Assembly (NCBI RefSeq): GCF_014284235.1
Contig: NZ_JACOGD010000001.1
Coordinates: 620,001-684,000 of the forward strand
Direction: 5' to 3'
DNA length: 64,000 bases
Source of the DNA: Cognatundibacterium curvum
Lineage (GTDB): Bacteria > Pseudomonadota > Gammaproteobacteria > Burkholderiales > Burkholderiaceae_D
Part shown: piece after piece, positions 25,648-35,477 of the stretch
Position numbering within the stretch: position 1 is the stretch's first letter
How the letters are laid out: every line of letters begins with the position of its first letter
Program-made: the position numbers and the translations under genes
The notes under the pieces: generated by a model
The model's input: the letters and a program-made list of their open reading frames with translations, nothing else
What the model was told of the DNA's origin: nothing
Database searches by the model: none

Positions 25648-27186
25648 ATGTCAGACATTCAAAATCAAACAGCCGCAAGCGAATTGCCGGTCGATGAAAA
25701 CTCTATCATCGCTGAGCGCCGCGCTAAGCTGGATGCGATCCGCGCCAAAGGCGTCGCCTTCCCGAATGACTTCCGCCCTCAGCATAAGGCGGCAGATCTG
25801 CAGGCGCAATACGGCGAAGTCGGTCGCGAAGAACTGGAAGCCATGAATGTGGAAGTCAGCGTGGCTGGCCGCATGATGCTCAAACGTGAAGCAGGCAAAA
25901 AAGCGGCATTCGCCACCTTGCAAGACGCCTCCGGCATCAAAGCAGATGGCCGCATCCAGCTGTATGTGACACTGGATAAAACCGGTGAAGAAGCGATGGA
26001 AGCCTTCCGTCATTATGATCTGGGCGACATCCTGGGCATAGAAGGCGTACTGTTTAAAACTAAAACGGACGAACTGACCGTCAAAGTCACTACCCTGCGC
26101 CTGCTGACCAAATCGCTGCGTCCGCTGCCGGATAAATTCCACGGCCTGGCCAATCAGGAAACCAAATACCGTCAACGCTATGTCGATCTGATCATGAGCG
26201 AAGACACACGCCGCACCTTTAAAGCGCGCACTGCAGCGATGACCTCGATCCGTAATTTCATGGCCAGCCACGAATTCATGGAAGTCGAAACACCTATGCT
26301 GCATGTGATTCCTGGTGGCGCGGCAGCTAAACCCTTCATCACACATCACAATGCGCTGGACATGGAAATGTACCTGCGTATCGCGCCGGAACTGTATCTG
26401 AAGCGTCTGGTGGTCGGCGGCTTTAACCGCGTGTTTGAAGTCAACCGTAACTTCCGCAATGAAGGTGTATCCCCGCGCCACAATCCTGAATTCACCATGA
26501 TGGAATTCTATGCCGCCTATGTGGATTACAAATGGCTCATGGACTTCACCGAACAAGTCATCCGTAAAGCAGCAGAAGATGCGCATGGCACTGCAGTGCT
26601 GACTTATCAGGGCCGCGAGCTGGACCTGTCCAAACCGTTTGAACGCCTGACTATCGTCGGCGCGATCAATAAATATGCACCGCACTATACGCATGAACAA
26701 TTGCATGATGCAGATTTCATCCGCACTGAGTTGCTGAAGTTTGGCGTCAAACCTTTCGCCACTTCCGGCCTCGGCGCGCTGCAACTGGCGCTGTTCGAAG
26801 AAACCGCAGAAGCGCAGTTGTGGAATCCGACTTACATCATCGATTATCCGGTTGAAGTCTCGCCACTGGCACGTGCTTCTGACAGCGTAGCGGGCATTAC
26901 TGAGCGCTTCGAATTATTTATGACTGGTCGTGAAATCGCGAACGGCTTCTCTGAGCTGAACGATGCGGAAGACCAGGCTGCGCGCTTCATGGCGCAGGTC
27001 GCCGCTAAAGATGCAGGCGACGAAGAAGCCATGTACTTCGATGCTGACTATATCCGCGCTTTGGAATATGGCCTGCCTCCGACCGGCGGCTGCGGCATCG
27101 GTATCGACCGTCTGATGATGCTGATCACCGACTCACCGAACATCCGTGACGTGATTCTGTTCCCGCATCTGCGTCGCGAAGACTAA
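25648..27186 (+). CDS. lysS: lysyl-tRNA synthetase, class II
   Basis: A 512-residue enzyme that charges tRNA-Lys. An OB-fold anticodon-binding domain (about 65-175) precedes the class II catalytic domain, with motif 2 in [21 protein letters not shown] and motif 3 in [12 protein letters not shown] near the C-terminus. Length fits the bacterial family. It follows prfB by 165 bp in a gap with a CCCGTAATT tandem pair (25545-25562) of unknown meaning. A palindrome and terminator follow. Confidence 0.97.
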   Translation: MSDIQNQTAASELPVDENSIIAERRAKLDAIRAKGVAFPNDFRPQHKAADLQAQYGEVGREELEAMNVEVSVAGRMMLKREAGKKAAFATLQDASGIKADGRIQLYVTLDKTGEEAMEAFRHYDLGDILGIEGVLFKTKTDELTVKVTTLRLLTKSLRPLPDKFHGLANQETKYRQRYVDLIMSEDTRRTFKARTAAMTSIRNFMASHEFMEVETPMLHVIPGGAAAKPFITHHNALDMEMYLRIAPELYLKRLVVGGFNRVFEVNRNFRNEGVSPRHNPEFTMMEFYAAYVDYKWLMDFTEQVIRKAAEDAHGTAVLTYQGRELDLSKPFERLTIVGAINKYAPHYTHEQLHDADFIRTELLKFGVKPFATSGLGALQLALFEETAEAQLWNPTYIIDYPVEVSPLARASDSVAGITERFELFMTGREIANGFSELNDAEDQAARFMAQVAAKDAGDEEAMYFDADYIRALEYGLPPTGGCGIGIDRLMMLITDSPNIRDVILFPHLRRED

Positions 27187-27324
27187 TTTAGCGGCCGACA
27201 ACAGGCAGCGAATCAGCCGGGTTTTGTGTATCATTCAACACGAATTGAAGTGCATAAATTCCATGCTGATTTGCCAGTCTGAATACTCGCACCTGCGCAT
27301 AGCAACAAGCTTGCTGATAACGCT

Positions 27325-27367
27325 AAGGTGTCACCTTGGGACTGTGTAAGCAGTCCCTTTTTCTTTT
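27325..27367 (+). terminator. palindrome plus rho-independent terminator after lysS
   Basis: AAGGTG-T-CACCTT (27325-27337) is directly followed by GGGACTG (27338-27344), a 6-nt loop, CAGTCCC (27351-27357) and a T-rich tract. The second stem is the terminator; the role of the first is unclear. Confidence 0.85.
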
Positions 27368-27379
27368 CCTCCTGCCCTT

Positions 27380-29158
27380 ATGTCCGCCCACCATCCGCTA
27401 CGCAAACTGCTGACTTATGCCAGTGCCTATAAAACCGATTTCCGGCTGGCCACGCTGTATTCTGTTCTGAATAAATTCTTTGATGTGCTGCCCGAAGTAC
27501 TGATCGGTGTTGCGGTCGATATTGTGGTCAATGGTGAAAAAAGCTTCTTAGCGAAGCGGGTGCTCGGTGGCTTTGGCATTACCGAAACCTGGCATCAGCT
27601 GGTTTTTCTTGGCGTGCTGAATGCCCTGATCTGGATGGGCGAATCCTGGTTTGAATACCTGCTCTCACTCAAGTGGCGCAAGCTGGCCCAGAATCTGCAG
27701 CATGATTTGCGGCTGGATGCCTATGACCATGTACAAAAACTGGACATGGCGTATTTTGAAAATCAGCGCACCGGCAATCTGATGTCCATCCTGAATGAAG
27801 ACATCAATCAGATGGAACGCTTCCTGAATGGCGGTGCGAATCAGATTATTCAGGTGATCTGCTCGTCCATCATGGTCAGTGCAGTCTTTTTTGCTTTGCA
27901 GCCCTCACTCGCAGTCATCGCGCTGCTGCCGGTTCCGGCCATCTTATTTGGTGCGTTCTGGTTCCAGAAACGGCTGGCGCCACGTTATGCAGAAGTACGC
28001 GAAGCCGCTGGCGATGTCAGCGCCCGCCTGAACAATAATCTGCTCGGCCTGGCCACCATCAAAGCCTTTGCGACCGAGGACTTTGAAAAGCAGCAGATCG
28101 GTGAGGCGAGTAATGCCTACCGCAGAGCCAATGCGCGCGCCATTGCAGTCAGTTCGGCGATTACGCCGGTGATACGCATGGCGATTCTGGCAGGCTTTAC
28201 CGCAACCCTGGTCTACGGGGGCTGGCTGACGCTGCATGATGAGCTGGCGGTCGGCGCGTATTCGGTACTGGTCTACCTGACCCAAAGACTGTTATGGCCG
28301 ATGACGGGACTGGCAGAAGTCGCTGACATGTACCAACGCTCTATGTCGGCGATAGACCGCGCCATGAATTTGCTGGATACACCGATACAAATCCGCTACG
28401 ACGGCAAGGCACTGCCACAAGCACAAGTCAGTGGCGATATACGCTTTGAAGATGTGAGCTTTGCGTATGGCGAGCAAACCACGCTGCATCACATCAGCCT
28501 GCATATCCCCGCTGGCAAAACAGTGGCCTTTGTCGGCTCAACCGGTTCTGGTAAATCGACGCTGGTGAAATTACTGTTGCGTTTTTATACGCCAGCGTCC
28601 GGCCATATTTTGCTGGATGGTGTCGCCAGTGACAGCCTGAACCTGCAGGATCTGCGCCGCGTGATCGGCTATGTGGCCCAGGATAGCTTCCTGACCGATG
28701 GCACGATCGCAGACAATATCGCTTATGGCCTGGAACAGGTCAGCGATGCAGATATCGCCGCTGCCGCACGCGCCGCAGAAGCGATGGAGTTTATCGAGAA
28801 ACTGCCTTTAGGTTTTGCCACCCGCATCGGTGAACGTGGCCAGAAACTATCTGGAGGCCAGCGCCAGCGCCTGGCACTGGCACGTGCCATTCTGAAAAAT
28901 CCGCCTGTACTGATACTGGATGAAGCAACCAGCGCAGTTGACAATGAGACCGAAGCTGCGATACAACGCAGTCTGGATGTCGTGAGTAAAAACCGTACCA
29001 CTATCGTGATTGCACATCGTTTATCTACGGTGAGACTAGCCGACTGCATACATGTGATGGAAGCGGGACGCATCGTGGAAAGTGGCAGCCATGAACAGTT
29101 GTTAGCCAATAATCGCAGCTATGCCGCCTTGTGGCGTTTACAAACTGGTGAAAGATAA
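27380..29158 (+). CDS. MsbA-type ABC exporter (fused permease and ATPase)
   Basis: A 592-residue half-transporter. The N-terminal ~330 residues have six TM segments of the ABC exporter type 1 fold (coupling region NLMSILNEDINQMERFLNGG). The ATPase domain has Walker A GSTGSGKST (about 385-393), signature LSGGQRQRLALARA (about 489) and Walker B LILDEATSAVD (about 510). It should work as a homodimer and export lipids, peptides or drugs. It has no peptidase domain. It starts 8 bp before a small cupin gene, which may be co-transcribed. Confidence 0.92.
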   Translation: MSAHHPLRKLLTYASAYKTDFRLATLYSVLNKFFDVLPEVLIGVAVDIVVNGEKSFLAKRVLGGFGITETWHQLVFLGVLNALIWMGESWFEYLLSLKWRKLAQNLQHDLRLDAYDHVQKLDMAYFENQRTGNLMSILNEDINQMERFLNGGANQIIQVICSSIMVSAVFFALQPSLAVIALLPVPAILFGAFWFQKRLAPRYAEVREAAGDVSARLNNNLLGLATIKAFATEDFEKQQIGEASNAYRRANARAIAVSSAITPVIRMAILAGFTATLVYGGWLTLHDELAVGAYSVLVYLTQRLLWPMTGLAEVADMYQRSMSAIDRAMNLLDTPIQIRYDGKALPQAQVSGDIRFEDVSFAYGEQTTLHHISLHIPAGKTVAFVGSTGSGKSTLVKLLLRFYTPASGHILLDGVASDSLNLQDLRRVIGYVAQDSFLTDGTIADNIAYGLEQVSDADIAAAARAAEAMEFIEKLPLGFATRIGERGQKLSGGQRQRLALARAILKNPPVLILDEATSAVDNETEAAIQRSLDVVSKNRTTIVIAHRLSTVRLADCIHVMEAGRIVESGSHEQLLANNRSYAALWRLQTGER

Positions 29159-29165
29159 TTCTGAA

Positions 29166-29636
29166 ATGAAAAAAACCCTGATCTCCTGCGCCGTTGGCGC
29201 CCTGCTCGCCTTACTGGTGGTCGCCACGTATCAGACTGCGCAACACATCAGCAACATTGCACCAGCCAGCACAGAAACGGCGACTCCGGTTCTCAAGCCT
29301 TTAGCAGTCGATCCATCCTGGGTCAAACAAGGAAACCCAAATTTCCGCGCCACTGAATTTTTCAAATCCAGCGATGGCAAAACCAGCTCGGGTATTTTTG
29401 AATGCGACGCTTCCACCTTTGAATGGCGTTATCAACTGGATGAAGCGGTCTATATACTGGATGGCAGCGTGGAACTGGACTACCAGGGTAAACGCTTTAC
29501 ACTAAAAGCCGGTGATAGCGCATTCTTCCGCGCCGGCACCACCGCGACCTGGCATGTTCCATCCCATATCCGTAAAACCTGGACACTGTACGACGCAGGA
29601 AAAGTGGCACGCAGCTTCGCCAAAGTCAGCAATTAA
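29166..29636 (+). CDS. membrane-anchored cupin protein (EutQ/DUF861-like)
   Basis: About 156 residues from ATG 29166, 7 bp after the exporter stop. One N-terminal membrane segment or signal anchor (about 4-24) precedes a small cupin_3 domain (about 70-150) with EAVYILDGSVELDYQG and LKAGDSAFFRAGTTATWHVP. The fold usually binds a metal or carbohydrate; the residues are suggestive of a regulator or isomerase, but the substrate is unknown. The coupling with an exporter may hint at a shared compound. Confidence 0.7.
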   Translation: MKKTLISCAVGALLALLVVATYQTAQHISNIAPASTETATPVLKPLAVDPSWVKQGNPNFRATEFFKSSDGKTSSGIFECDASTFEWRYQLDEAVYILDGSVELDYQGKRFTLKAGDSAFFRAGTTATWHVPSHIRKTWTLYDAGKVARSFAKVSN

Positions 29637-29645
29637 TAAGCAGAT

Positions 29646-29676
29646 GGCGGGCTGCAGCCTGTGCTGACAGCCCGCC
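29646..29676. terminator. convergent hairpin between cupin and flavoprotein genes
   Basis: GGCGGGCTG (29646-29654) and CAGCCCGCC (29668-29676) form a GC-rich 9-bp stem with a 13-nt loop. No clear T tract; it sits exactly between two converging genes. Confidence 0.6.
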
Positions 29677-29685
29677 GATTCTGCT

Positions 29686-30678
29686 TTAGCCTACCGCGCT
29701 GGCCAATGCCAGTCCGCTCAGAAACGCGTTCTCGACCTTGCCTCCGCCTTCCAGGCCGTTAGCAAACCAGTCGCCACACACACCGATACCCGCCTTCGCA
29801 TCCCACAAGCAAGACTGCTGCAGAGGCTGCTGCGCTTGTGAATAACGCCAGCGATGCACTACCGCATAAATCGGTTGTATCCATGAACCGGTCGCTTCAT
29901 GGAAAGCCTTGAGTAATTTTTCTTTGGCGCGCTCAGGCTCATCTTCCAGATGCTCCTCACTCCACGCGCGCGTGGCATGCGCGACCCAGCGCTCACCTGC
30001 GCGGTGCTGAGGTTTAGCGTTGTCCCTGGCAATCCAGCCCAGACGTGATTGCTGCACCCAGGCGCAGTCATATGGCAGATCCAGCGCATCCTGGAAACCC
30101 AGCATCAGACACCAGCAAGGCGACAGCCGCGCCTGCTCGGCCTGTGCTGCAAAGGCAGGCAGCGGCTGCAATAGAGGAATCGCCTGATCGGAAGGAATCG
30201 CCAGTATCACCGCATCAAATGGCCCTGCGCTGGCCGCCACACTGACCGTACCGGACTGAATTTTCAGCAGCCACTTGCCCTGATAGGCCTCCAGCGCCAG
30301 CACCTGCTGATCGGACCGCACATCGAGGCCATGCGCCAGATGTTTGCCTAATGCGCTCATCCCAGGTACCGCAACATAAGGTTTGGACTGACGTCCTGCA
30401 GTTTTCGCCACCCCCGCCTCCAGGTTCACCAGGCGCGCATCCCAAGCCTGCACCCAGCCGACTTTTTTCCAGTCGGCGACTTCTTTTTTGAAGCGATCTG
30501 TCGTCGCAGTGAAGTATTGCGCGCCATGATCGAAACCACCTAATTCGGTGTGACGGGTACTCATGCGTCCACTGACACCCAGACTTTTTTCATAGACCGT
30601 CACATGATGTCCCTGCATTTGCAAATGACGGGCGGCAGTTAAGCCGGATAAACCTGCACCAACCACAGCGATATGCAT
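29686..30678 (-). CDS. renalase-like FAD-dependent amine oxidase
   Basis: About 330 residues from ATG 30678, which has AGGAA 7 bp upstream. An ATG at 30684 is also possible and the longer frame to 30750 is rejected. N-terminal Rossmann FAD motif GAGLSGLTAARHL and an early GGFDHGAQYFT, then a C-terminal GVCGDWFANGLEGGGKVENAFLSG, as in renalase-type flavoproteins. They oxidise isomeric NAD(P)H forms or amines; the substrate here is not fixed by sequence. It follows the CBS gene on the same strand, separated by a terminator, so it likely has its own promoter. Confidence 0.82.
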   Translation of the reverse strand: MHIAVVGAGLSGLTAARHLQMQGHHVTVYEKSLGVSGRMSTRHTELGGFDHGAQYFTATTDRFKKEVADWKKVGWVQAWDARLVNLEAGVAKTAGRQSKPYVAVPGMSALGKHLAHGLDVRSDQQVLALEAYQGKWLLKIQSGTVSVAASAGPFDAVILAIPSDQAIPLLQPLPAFAAQAEQARLSPCWCLMLGFQDALDLPYDCAWVQQSRLGWIARDNAKPQHRAGERWVAHATRAWSEEHLEDEPERAKEKLLKAFHEATGSWIQPIYAVVHRWRYSQAQQPLQQSCLWDAKAGIGVCGDWFANGLEGGGKVENAFLSGLALASAVG

Positions 30679-30733
30679 ATTCATTTCCTTTTTTTCTGAT
30701 AAAAACCACCATACAGAGACGGCAGCGATAAAC

Positions 30734-30765
30734 AAAAACGCCCGCAACAAACATGGGCGGGCGTT
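30734..30765 (-). terminator. rho-independent terminator of the CBS-domain gene
   Basis: AACGCCCGC (30737-30745) pairs with GCGGGCGTT (30757-30765). The plus-strand A run at 30734-30738 is a T tract on the minus strand. Confidence 0.85.
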
Positions 30766-30792
30766 ATGCTAAGCGATTCCGGTGCGCTTTGC

Positions 30793-31242
30793 TCAGGACT
30801 CGTTATCTTCGACTGGCCAGTCGCGGATATAGGCCTTGAGCATTTTGTTTTCAAAGCTTTGCGCTTCAAGTACCGCTCTGGCCACGTCATAAAAGGAAAT
30901 CACACCCAGCAGGGTTTTGGCGTCCATCACCGGCAGATAACGCGAGTGCTTTTCCAGCATCATGCGGCGTACTTCATTAACCTCAGTTTCGGGCGTGACC
31001 GTAATCGGATGATCATCCATGTATTTGCGCACGGTGCCATTGCCCAGCGAGCCGCCATTTTTATGAATCGCACGTATCACTTCACGGAAAGTCAGGATGC
31101 CAGCCAGATCGCCGTACTCCATGACGACCAGAGAGCCGATATCTTTTTCTTCCATCACGCTGACCGCCTCCGTAATCGGCGTGTCCGGCGTAATCGTGAA
31201 CAGGATATTGCCTTTTACCTGAAGAATTTCGGAAACTTTCAT
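30793..31242 (-). CDS. CBS-domain protein (tandem CBS pair)
   Basis: A 149-residue soluble protein made of two CBS motifs: about 8-60 (TITPDTPITEAVSVMEEKDIGSLVV) and about 75-130 (TVTPETEVNEVRRMMLEKHSRYLPVMD). CBS pairs bind adenine nucleotides or SAM and act as energy or ligand sensors. GAGGAG lies before the ATG at 31242. It is a single-gene unit with its own terminator; no partner protein is adjacent. Confidence 0.85.
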   Translation of the reverse strand: MKVSEILQVKGNILFTITPDTPITEAVSVMEEKDIGSLVVMEYGDLAGILTFREVIRAIHKNGGSLGNGTVRKYMDDHPITVTPETEVNEVRRMMLEKHSRYLPVMDAKTLLGVISFYDVARAVLEAQSFENKMLKAYIRDWPVEDNES

Positions 31243-31523
31243 GTATGCGATCTCCTCTGATCTGGTTGTTTTCGGGCTGAGCCTGATGGTGGCACAAGGT
31301 AGCTAAAGACCCGGGCAGCCTCTGCAGCCATCAGGCGAACGGGTGCAAACCGGAGACACTCTTGCGTCAGCGCCATGTTTTTACTCTGCACACCAATGTA
31401 TCTTAAGCGATGCAAAAAATCCAGCGCAACTACGTTATTTTTAGAGCAAAAACCCGGAATTCGCATGACGCTGTATGGCGCGAGTGGTAGCATGGCGGCG
31501 TCACAAAATGGAGATACCAGTTT

Positions 31524-32834
31524 ATGAGCGGACCACGATATCCGGGCTTTGACACGCTGTCCCTGCATGCAGGTGCCAGCCCCGACCCCAGCACAGGCGC
31601 ACGCGCCACCCCGATTTACCTGAGCTCGTCATTCAGCTTTCAAAACGCGGATCACGCAGCAGCCCTATTCAATATGGAAAAAACCGGGCATGTGTATTCA
31701 CGCATTTCCAATCCCACCAATGCCGTGCTGGAAGAACGTATCGCGGCACTGGAAGGTGGTGTCGCCGGGCTGGCGGTCGCCAGCGGTCAGGCTGCGCTGC
31801 ATCTGGCGATTGCCACGATCGCCGGTGCCGGTTCGCATCTGGTCGCATCACGCGCCTTGTATGGCGGCTCGCATAATTTGCTGAGCTACACCATGAAACG
31901 CTTCGGCATAGAAACCACCTTCGTCGATCCGCGTGACCCAGATGCCTGGGTCGCTGCGATTCGCCCTGAGACCAAGGCCTTGTTTGCTGAAACTTTGGGT
32001 AATCCAGGGCTCGATGTATTGAATATCCCCGTGATCGCTGAGATCGCACACAGCCATCATTTACCCTTGCTGGTGGATTCCACCTTCACCACACCTTATC
32101 TGTTAAAACCTTTGGATCATGGAGCCGATCTGGTGTTTCATTCGGCCACCAAATTCCTGTGCGGACATGGCACTGCCATCGGTGGTGTGCTGGTTGATGG
32201 CGGCAGCTTTGACTGGCAGGCCGCACATCAGCACACTGGCCGTTTCGCTGAATTATGCGAACCCTATGATGGTTTCCATGGCATGGTATTCGCAGAAGAA
32301 TCACCGGTAGCTGCATTTGCCTTACGCGCGCGGCGCGAAGGTTTGCGCGACTTTGGCGCCTGCATGAGTCCACACAATGCCTTCACCATTTTGCAGGGTG
32401 TAGAAACCCTGAGCCTGCGTATGGAAAAGCATGTTGCCAACACCAGACAGATCGTCGAATTCCTGCTCAGCCATCCGGCGGTAGACAGCATTTCCTACCC
32501 TGAACTCGAAAGCCATCCGGATTACGCGCTGGCTCAGCAATTACTGCCTAAGGGTTGCGGCGCAGTGTTCTCATTTAATCTCAAAGGTGACCGCGCAGCC
32601 GGTAAGCGCTTCGTCGAATCGCTACAGGTATTTTCTCACCTGGCCAATGTTGGTGATGCTAAGTCGCTGGTGATCCACCCTGCTTCCACCACCCATTTCC
32701 GGGTTCCGGCAGATCAGCTGGCAGCCTCAGGCATCAGCGAAGGCACCATGCGTTTGTCGGTAGGACTGGAAGATATCAGCGATCTCAAAGACGATCTCAA
32801 CCGCGCCTTAAAAGCCGCACTGAAAGGAGCATGA
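31524..32834 (+). CDS. PLP-dependent O-acetylhomoserine sulfhydrylase / methionine gamma-lyase family
   Basis: A 436-residue Cys/Met-metabolism enzyme with the PLP lysine Lys210 in HSATKFLCGHG and Asp185 in LLVDSTF. The length near 430 matches MetY-type O-acetyl-L-homoserine sulfhydrylases rather than the ~390-residue lyases. It would use sulfide or a thiol to make homocysteine or methionine. It heads an operon with an alpha/beta hydrolase (stop and start 1 bp apart) and a LysE exporter. Cystathionine-type or gamma-lyase activity remains possible. Confidence 0.85.
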   Translation: MSGPRYPGFDTLSLHAGASPDPSTGARATPIYLSSSFSFQNADHAAALFNMEKTGHVYSRISNPTNAVLEERIAALEGGVAGLAVASGQAALHLAIATIAGAGSHLVASRALYGGSHNLLSYTMKRFGIETTFVDPRDPDAWVAAIRPETKALFAETLGNPGLDVLNIPVIAEIAHSHHLPLLVDSTFTTPYLLKPLDHGADLVFHSATKFLCGHGTAIGGVLVDGGSFDWQAAHQHTGRFAELCEPYDGFHGMVFAEESPVAAFALRARREGLRDFGACMSPHNAFTILQGVETLSLRMEKHVANTRQIVEFLLSHPAVDSISYPELESHPDYALAQQLLPKGCGAVFSFNLKGDRAAGKRFVESLQVFSHLANVGDAKSLVIHPASTTHFRVPADQLAASGISEGTMRLSVGLEDISDLKDDLNRALKAALKGA

Positions 32835-32835
32835 G

Positions 32836-33651
32836 ATGCAGCTGACTATAGACAATAAGACCGCGTACGCCTATACCGGCGGCAAAGCACTGCGTAGTGA
32901 GCAGCCAACGCTGGTGCTGATCCACGGCGCGCAGAATGATCACTCGGTGTGGGCACTGCAAAGCCGCTACCTGGCCAATCATGGCTATAACCTGATTGCA
33001 CTGGATTTACCGGGCCACGGCCTGAGTGCAGGCCCTGCCCTGAGCAGCGTGGAAGACATGGCTGACTGGGTACTCGCTTTTCTGCAACAGGCTGGCATAG
33101 AGCACGCTCATCTGGCCGGTCACAGCATGGGTTCACTGATCGCACTGGAAGCCAGTTATCGTGCGCCTGCCGTGGTCAGCAGCCTGAGTCTGATCGGCAC
33201 CGCTTATCCGATGAAGGTATCGGACGCTTTGCTGAATGCCGCGCGCGACGAGGAACAAAGCGCAATCGACATGGTGAATATCTGGTCGCACTCTGGCCTG
33301 GTCGCCCGTCCGTCCTGTCCGGCTCCGGGCATGTCACTGCATGGTATGAGCCGCCGTCTGATGCAGAGAATCGCGGCACGCAATCCGGCCGAAAAAGTAT
33401 TTCATATCGATTTCAGCGCCTGCAATGCCTATGCAAATGGTGAAGCGGCGGCCGCCGCAGTGCGCTGTCCGGCGCTGTTTGTGTTGGGCCAGCAGGATAT
33501 GATGACGCCTGCCAAAGCAAGTAAGACACTGAGCGCCGCCATCCCGCACAGTCAGATACGCCTGATCGCCAACAGCGGCCATTCGCTGATGAGTGAACAG
33601 GGCGACGCAGTGTTGACGGCGATGCTTGGTTTTCTGCAGGGCCAGCGATGA
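32836..33651 (+). CDS. alpha/beta hydrolase
   Basis: A 271-residue hydrolase from ATG 32836 (AAGGAGC upstream). The nucleophile elbow GHSMGS (Ser97) and the base His249 in ANSGHSLM are present; the acid is probably the Asp in the VLGQQDMM loop. It starts 1 bp after the PLP enzyme stop and overlaps the exporter start by 4 bp (ATGA). The substrate is unknown. Because its partners are an O-acetylhomoserine-like enzyme and an exporter, an ester or thioester of an amino acid is plausible. Confidence 0.8.
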   Translation: MQLTIDNKTAYAYTGGKALRSEQPTLVLIHGAQNDHSVWALQSRYLANHGYNLIALDLPGHGLSAGPALSSVEDMADWVLAFLQQAGIEHAHLAGHSMGSLIALEASYRAPAVVSSLSLIGTAYPMKVSDALLNAARDEEQSAIDMVNIWSHSGLVARPSCPAPGMSLHGMSRRLMQRIAARNPAEKVFHIDFSACNAYANGEAAAAAVRCPALFVLGQQDMMTPAKASKTLSAAIPHSQIRLIANSGHSLMSEQGDAVLTAMLGFLQGQR

Positions 33652-34265
33652 ATTGGGAAAATCTGGCTTTATTTACCGTGACTGAAGCAGCGATGTCGCT
33701 GTCGCCGGGACCGGCAGTGATGATGGTGGTCGCGTACGGCATCGCACGTGGCTGGCGCACCTCCTTGTTTGTGACTTTGGGTATCTTAAGTGGCAATGCG
33801 ATTTTCTTTTTGCTGTCCGCCACTGGCCTCAGCGGCGTATTGCTGGCGTCGCCACAGCTGTTTTTGGGTATTAAGTATCTGGGTGCGGCGTATCTGGTGT
33901 ATCTGGGTTTGTCAGCCATCACCGGCAGACCTTCACCGATCACGCTGTCGCGGCTATCCGAAAATACGCTGAGCCCACGCCGGATTTATCTCAATGCACT
34001 GATGCTGCAATTGACGAATCCGAAAACGATGCTGACCTTTGTCGCCATCCTGCCGCAATTTATTAACCTGCAGCAGCCAGTCGGCTGGCAAATGCTGATA
34101 CTGGCAGTGTGTTCGATTGTTCCGGAGTTTTTCATCTTGCTGGCGTACGGCATGCTGGCGTCCAAAGCCAGTCATTTAGCAACGCAAGAACGTTATGCGC
34201 TGATCACCGAACGCATCGCTGGTGTATTGGTCTTGCTGGCAGGCGTGATGATCGCCATCGTCTGA
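33648..34265 (+). CDS. LysE-family amino-acid exporter
   Basis: A 205-residue inner-membrane protein with about six TM segments and the LysE/RhtB pattern: AAMSLSPGPAVMMVV in TM1, then YLGAAYLVYLG and LQLTNPKTMLTFVAILPQF. Family members export amino acids such as lysine, threonine, homoserine or leucine. It is the last gene of the operon, with translation coupled to the hydrolase by an ATGA overlap. A role in homoserine, homocysteine or methionine efflux is inferred from context. Confidence 0.88.
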   Translation: MNWENLALFTVTEAAMSLSPGPAVMMVVAYGIARGWRTSLFVTLGILSGNAIFFLLSATGLSGVLLASPQLFLGIKYLGAAYLVYLGLSAITGRPSPITLSRLSENTLSPRRIYLNALMLQLTNPKTMLTFVAILPQFINLQQPVGWQMLILAVCSIVPEFFILLAYGMLASKASHLATQERYALITERIAGVLVLLAGVMIAIV

Positions 34266-34288
34266 TCCGGCCTTGTTAGCCGCCAGTT

Positions 34289-34330
34289 GTCGCGCTTTGC
34301 ATCCCGCTGCATGTGGATGAAAAGCGCGAC
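34289..34330. terminator. convergent hairpin between LysE and sulfotransferase genes
   Basis: GTCGCGCTTT (34289-34298) and AAAGCGCGAC (34321-34330) are perfect 10-bp arms with a 22-nt loop. It can serve both converging transcripts. Confidence 0.65.
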
Positions 34331-34335
34331 TCGCC

Positions 34336-35400
34336 TCACACAGAGTTTTTTGTAGCCAGCTGTGCCAGATAATCGGCCCGGAAACGACGCAGTATAAAGT
34401 CCTTGAAGTTTGCTTCCTTGAGTTGAGTCCAGGCTTGCAGACGTTTGACGCGCGATGCTTCCCTCGCCTCTGCGATCATTGCAGGATCAAGCGCACAACT
34501 GGCTGCTGTCATTCTTTCGTAGCCATATTGCAGCATCCAGTCAGCGCAGATACTATCAATGGCCTCGATTTCAGTGATGGATAGCTGCTGCTTGAATTTA
34601 TCTTTGTTCGCCATCAGCGGTGGAAAGCGGTTACTTTCCCACAGCGCCGATAATTGCGAAATCTGTTGTGCTTCCGCTGAATGAGCAACATCCAGCATCG
34701 CTGGCAAAAATGGAATACCAAAGAAGCTGCAGACTCGGCGCAATACCGCTTCCTGATTACTCAGAAAATCTTCATAGCGTATGCTCAGCACCCGATCTGG
34801 CCAGCGCTGCTGGACTTGCTGCGCCATTTCATGCGCTTCACGCCAGGTCAGTGCATTCAAACGCGAATCGTAGTCGTGAATAATGGCACGGTTCATCGAC
34901 GCGACCTGGGCACGCGGATCGCGGATCACGTTCAGGAACAGCATATCGGGAAACAAGTCCATCAGTTCATCCGCATAGCGCACGCTGTCCAGTGACTTGT
35001 CCATGACGATACCAGCCTGATGCAATTCACCTGCGCGTAACAGCAATTCCCATAAGATGCGGTGCACACTACGTTTCTGATCGCGTAAGGCCTCAAAAAT
35101 CTCGACCGGATCAAATACCATGTCTTTCCATTTGACCATGCTGGCAGCTTGCAGGCCTATGACATCGACCACCAGCCGGAAATAGTTTTCATCCTGCGAC
35201 AAGTCACCGTAGCCCGGCAGCAGCGGCATGAAATCGATGATGTGCAATGGGTAGGGAGAATAAAACGCAGGATTCTGATTCAGACGCAGACGCAGCGCAT
35301 GACTGCCGCAACGGCGTAGCGGTATCATCAGCACCGGGCGTGGCCGGCCTGATGGCTGAGTTGTATCTGAATGCTCCTGCCTGACTGCTGGTGCTTGCAT
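34336..35400 (-). CDS. PAPS-dependent sulfotransferase
   Basis: A 354-residue protein with the sulfotransferase fold. The 5'-phosphosulfate loop is LRRCGSHALR (29-37) and the 3'-phosphate motif NVIRDPRAQVASM has Arg160 and Ser168. Catalytic His is not assigned from sequence alone. It moves a sulfuryl group from PAPS to an acceptor hydroxyl, releasing pAp. It follows a DHH phosphoesterase and an APS kinase on the same strand (78 bp after the DHH stop), so its donor may be made locally. The acceptor is unknown; lipopolysaccharide, glycan or a small metabolite are options. Confidence 0.85.
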   Translation of the reverse strand: MQAPAVRQEHSDTTQPSGRPRPVLMIPLRRCGSHALRLRLNQNPAFYSPYPLHIIDFMPLLPGYGDLSQDENYFRLVVDVIGLQAASMVKWKDMVFDPVEIFEALRDQKRSVHRILWELLLRAGELHQAGIVMDKSLDSVRYADELMDLFPDMLFLNVIRDPRAQVASMNRAIIHDYDSRLNALTWREAHEMAQQVQQRWPDRVLSIRYEDFLSNQEAVLRRVCSFFGIPFLPAMLDVAHSAEAQQISQLSALWESNRFPPLMANKDKFKQQLSITEIEAIDSICADWMLQYGYERMTAASCALDPAMIAEAREASRVKRLQAWTQLKEANFKDFILRRFRADYLAQLATKNSV

Positions 35401-35477
35401 GATCTGCCTCGTCTTCGTTCAGTTTCCATCACGACCGGCAGACACGCCTCCGAAGTGCTGAGCACATGAAATTCACT

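Noticed and set aside
25651-26784. 377-codon minus-strand open frame opposite lysS
   Set aside because: It is antisense to lysS, whose motifs are complete; the long frame reflects codon bias.
31243-31523. possible riboswitch before the PLP sulfhydrylase gene
   Set aside because: I compared it by eye with TPP, glycine, cobalamin and SAH types and found no matching conserved core; a covariance-model search would be needed.
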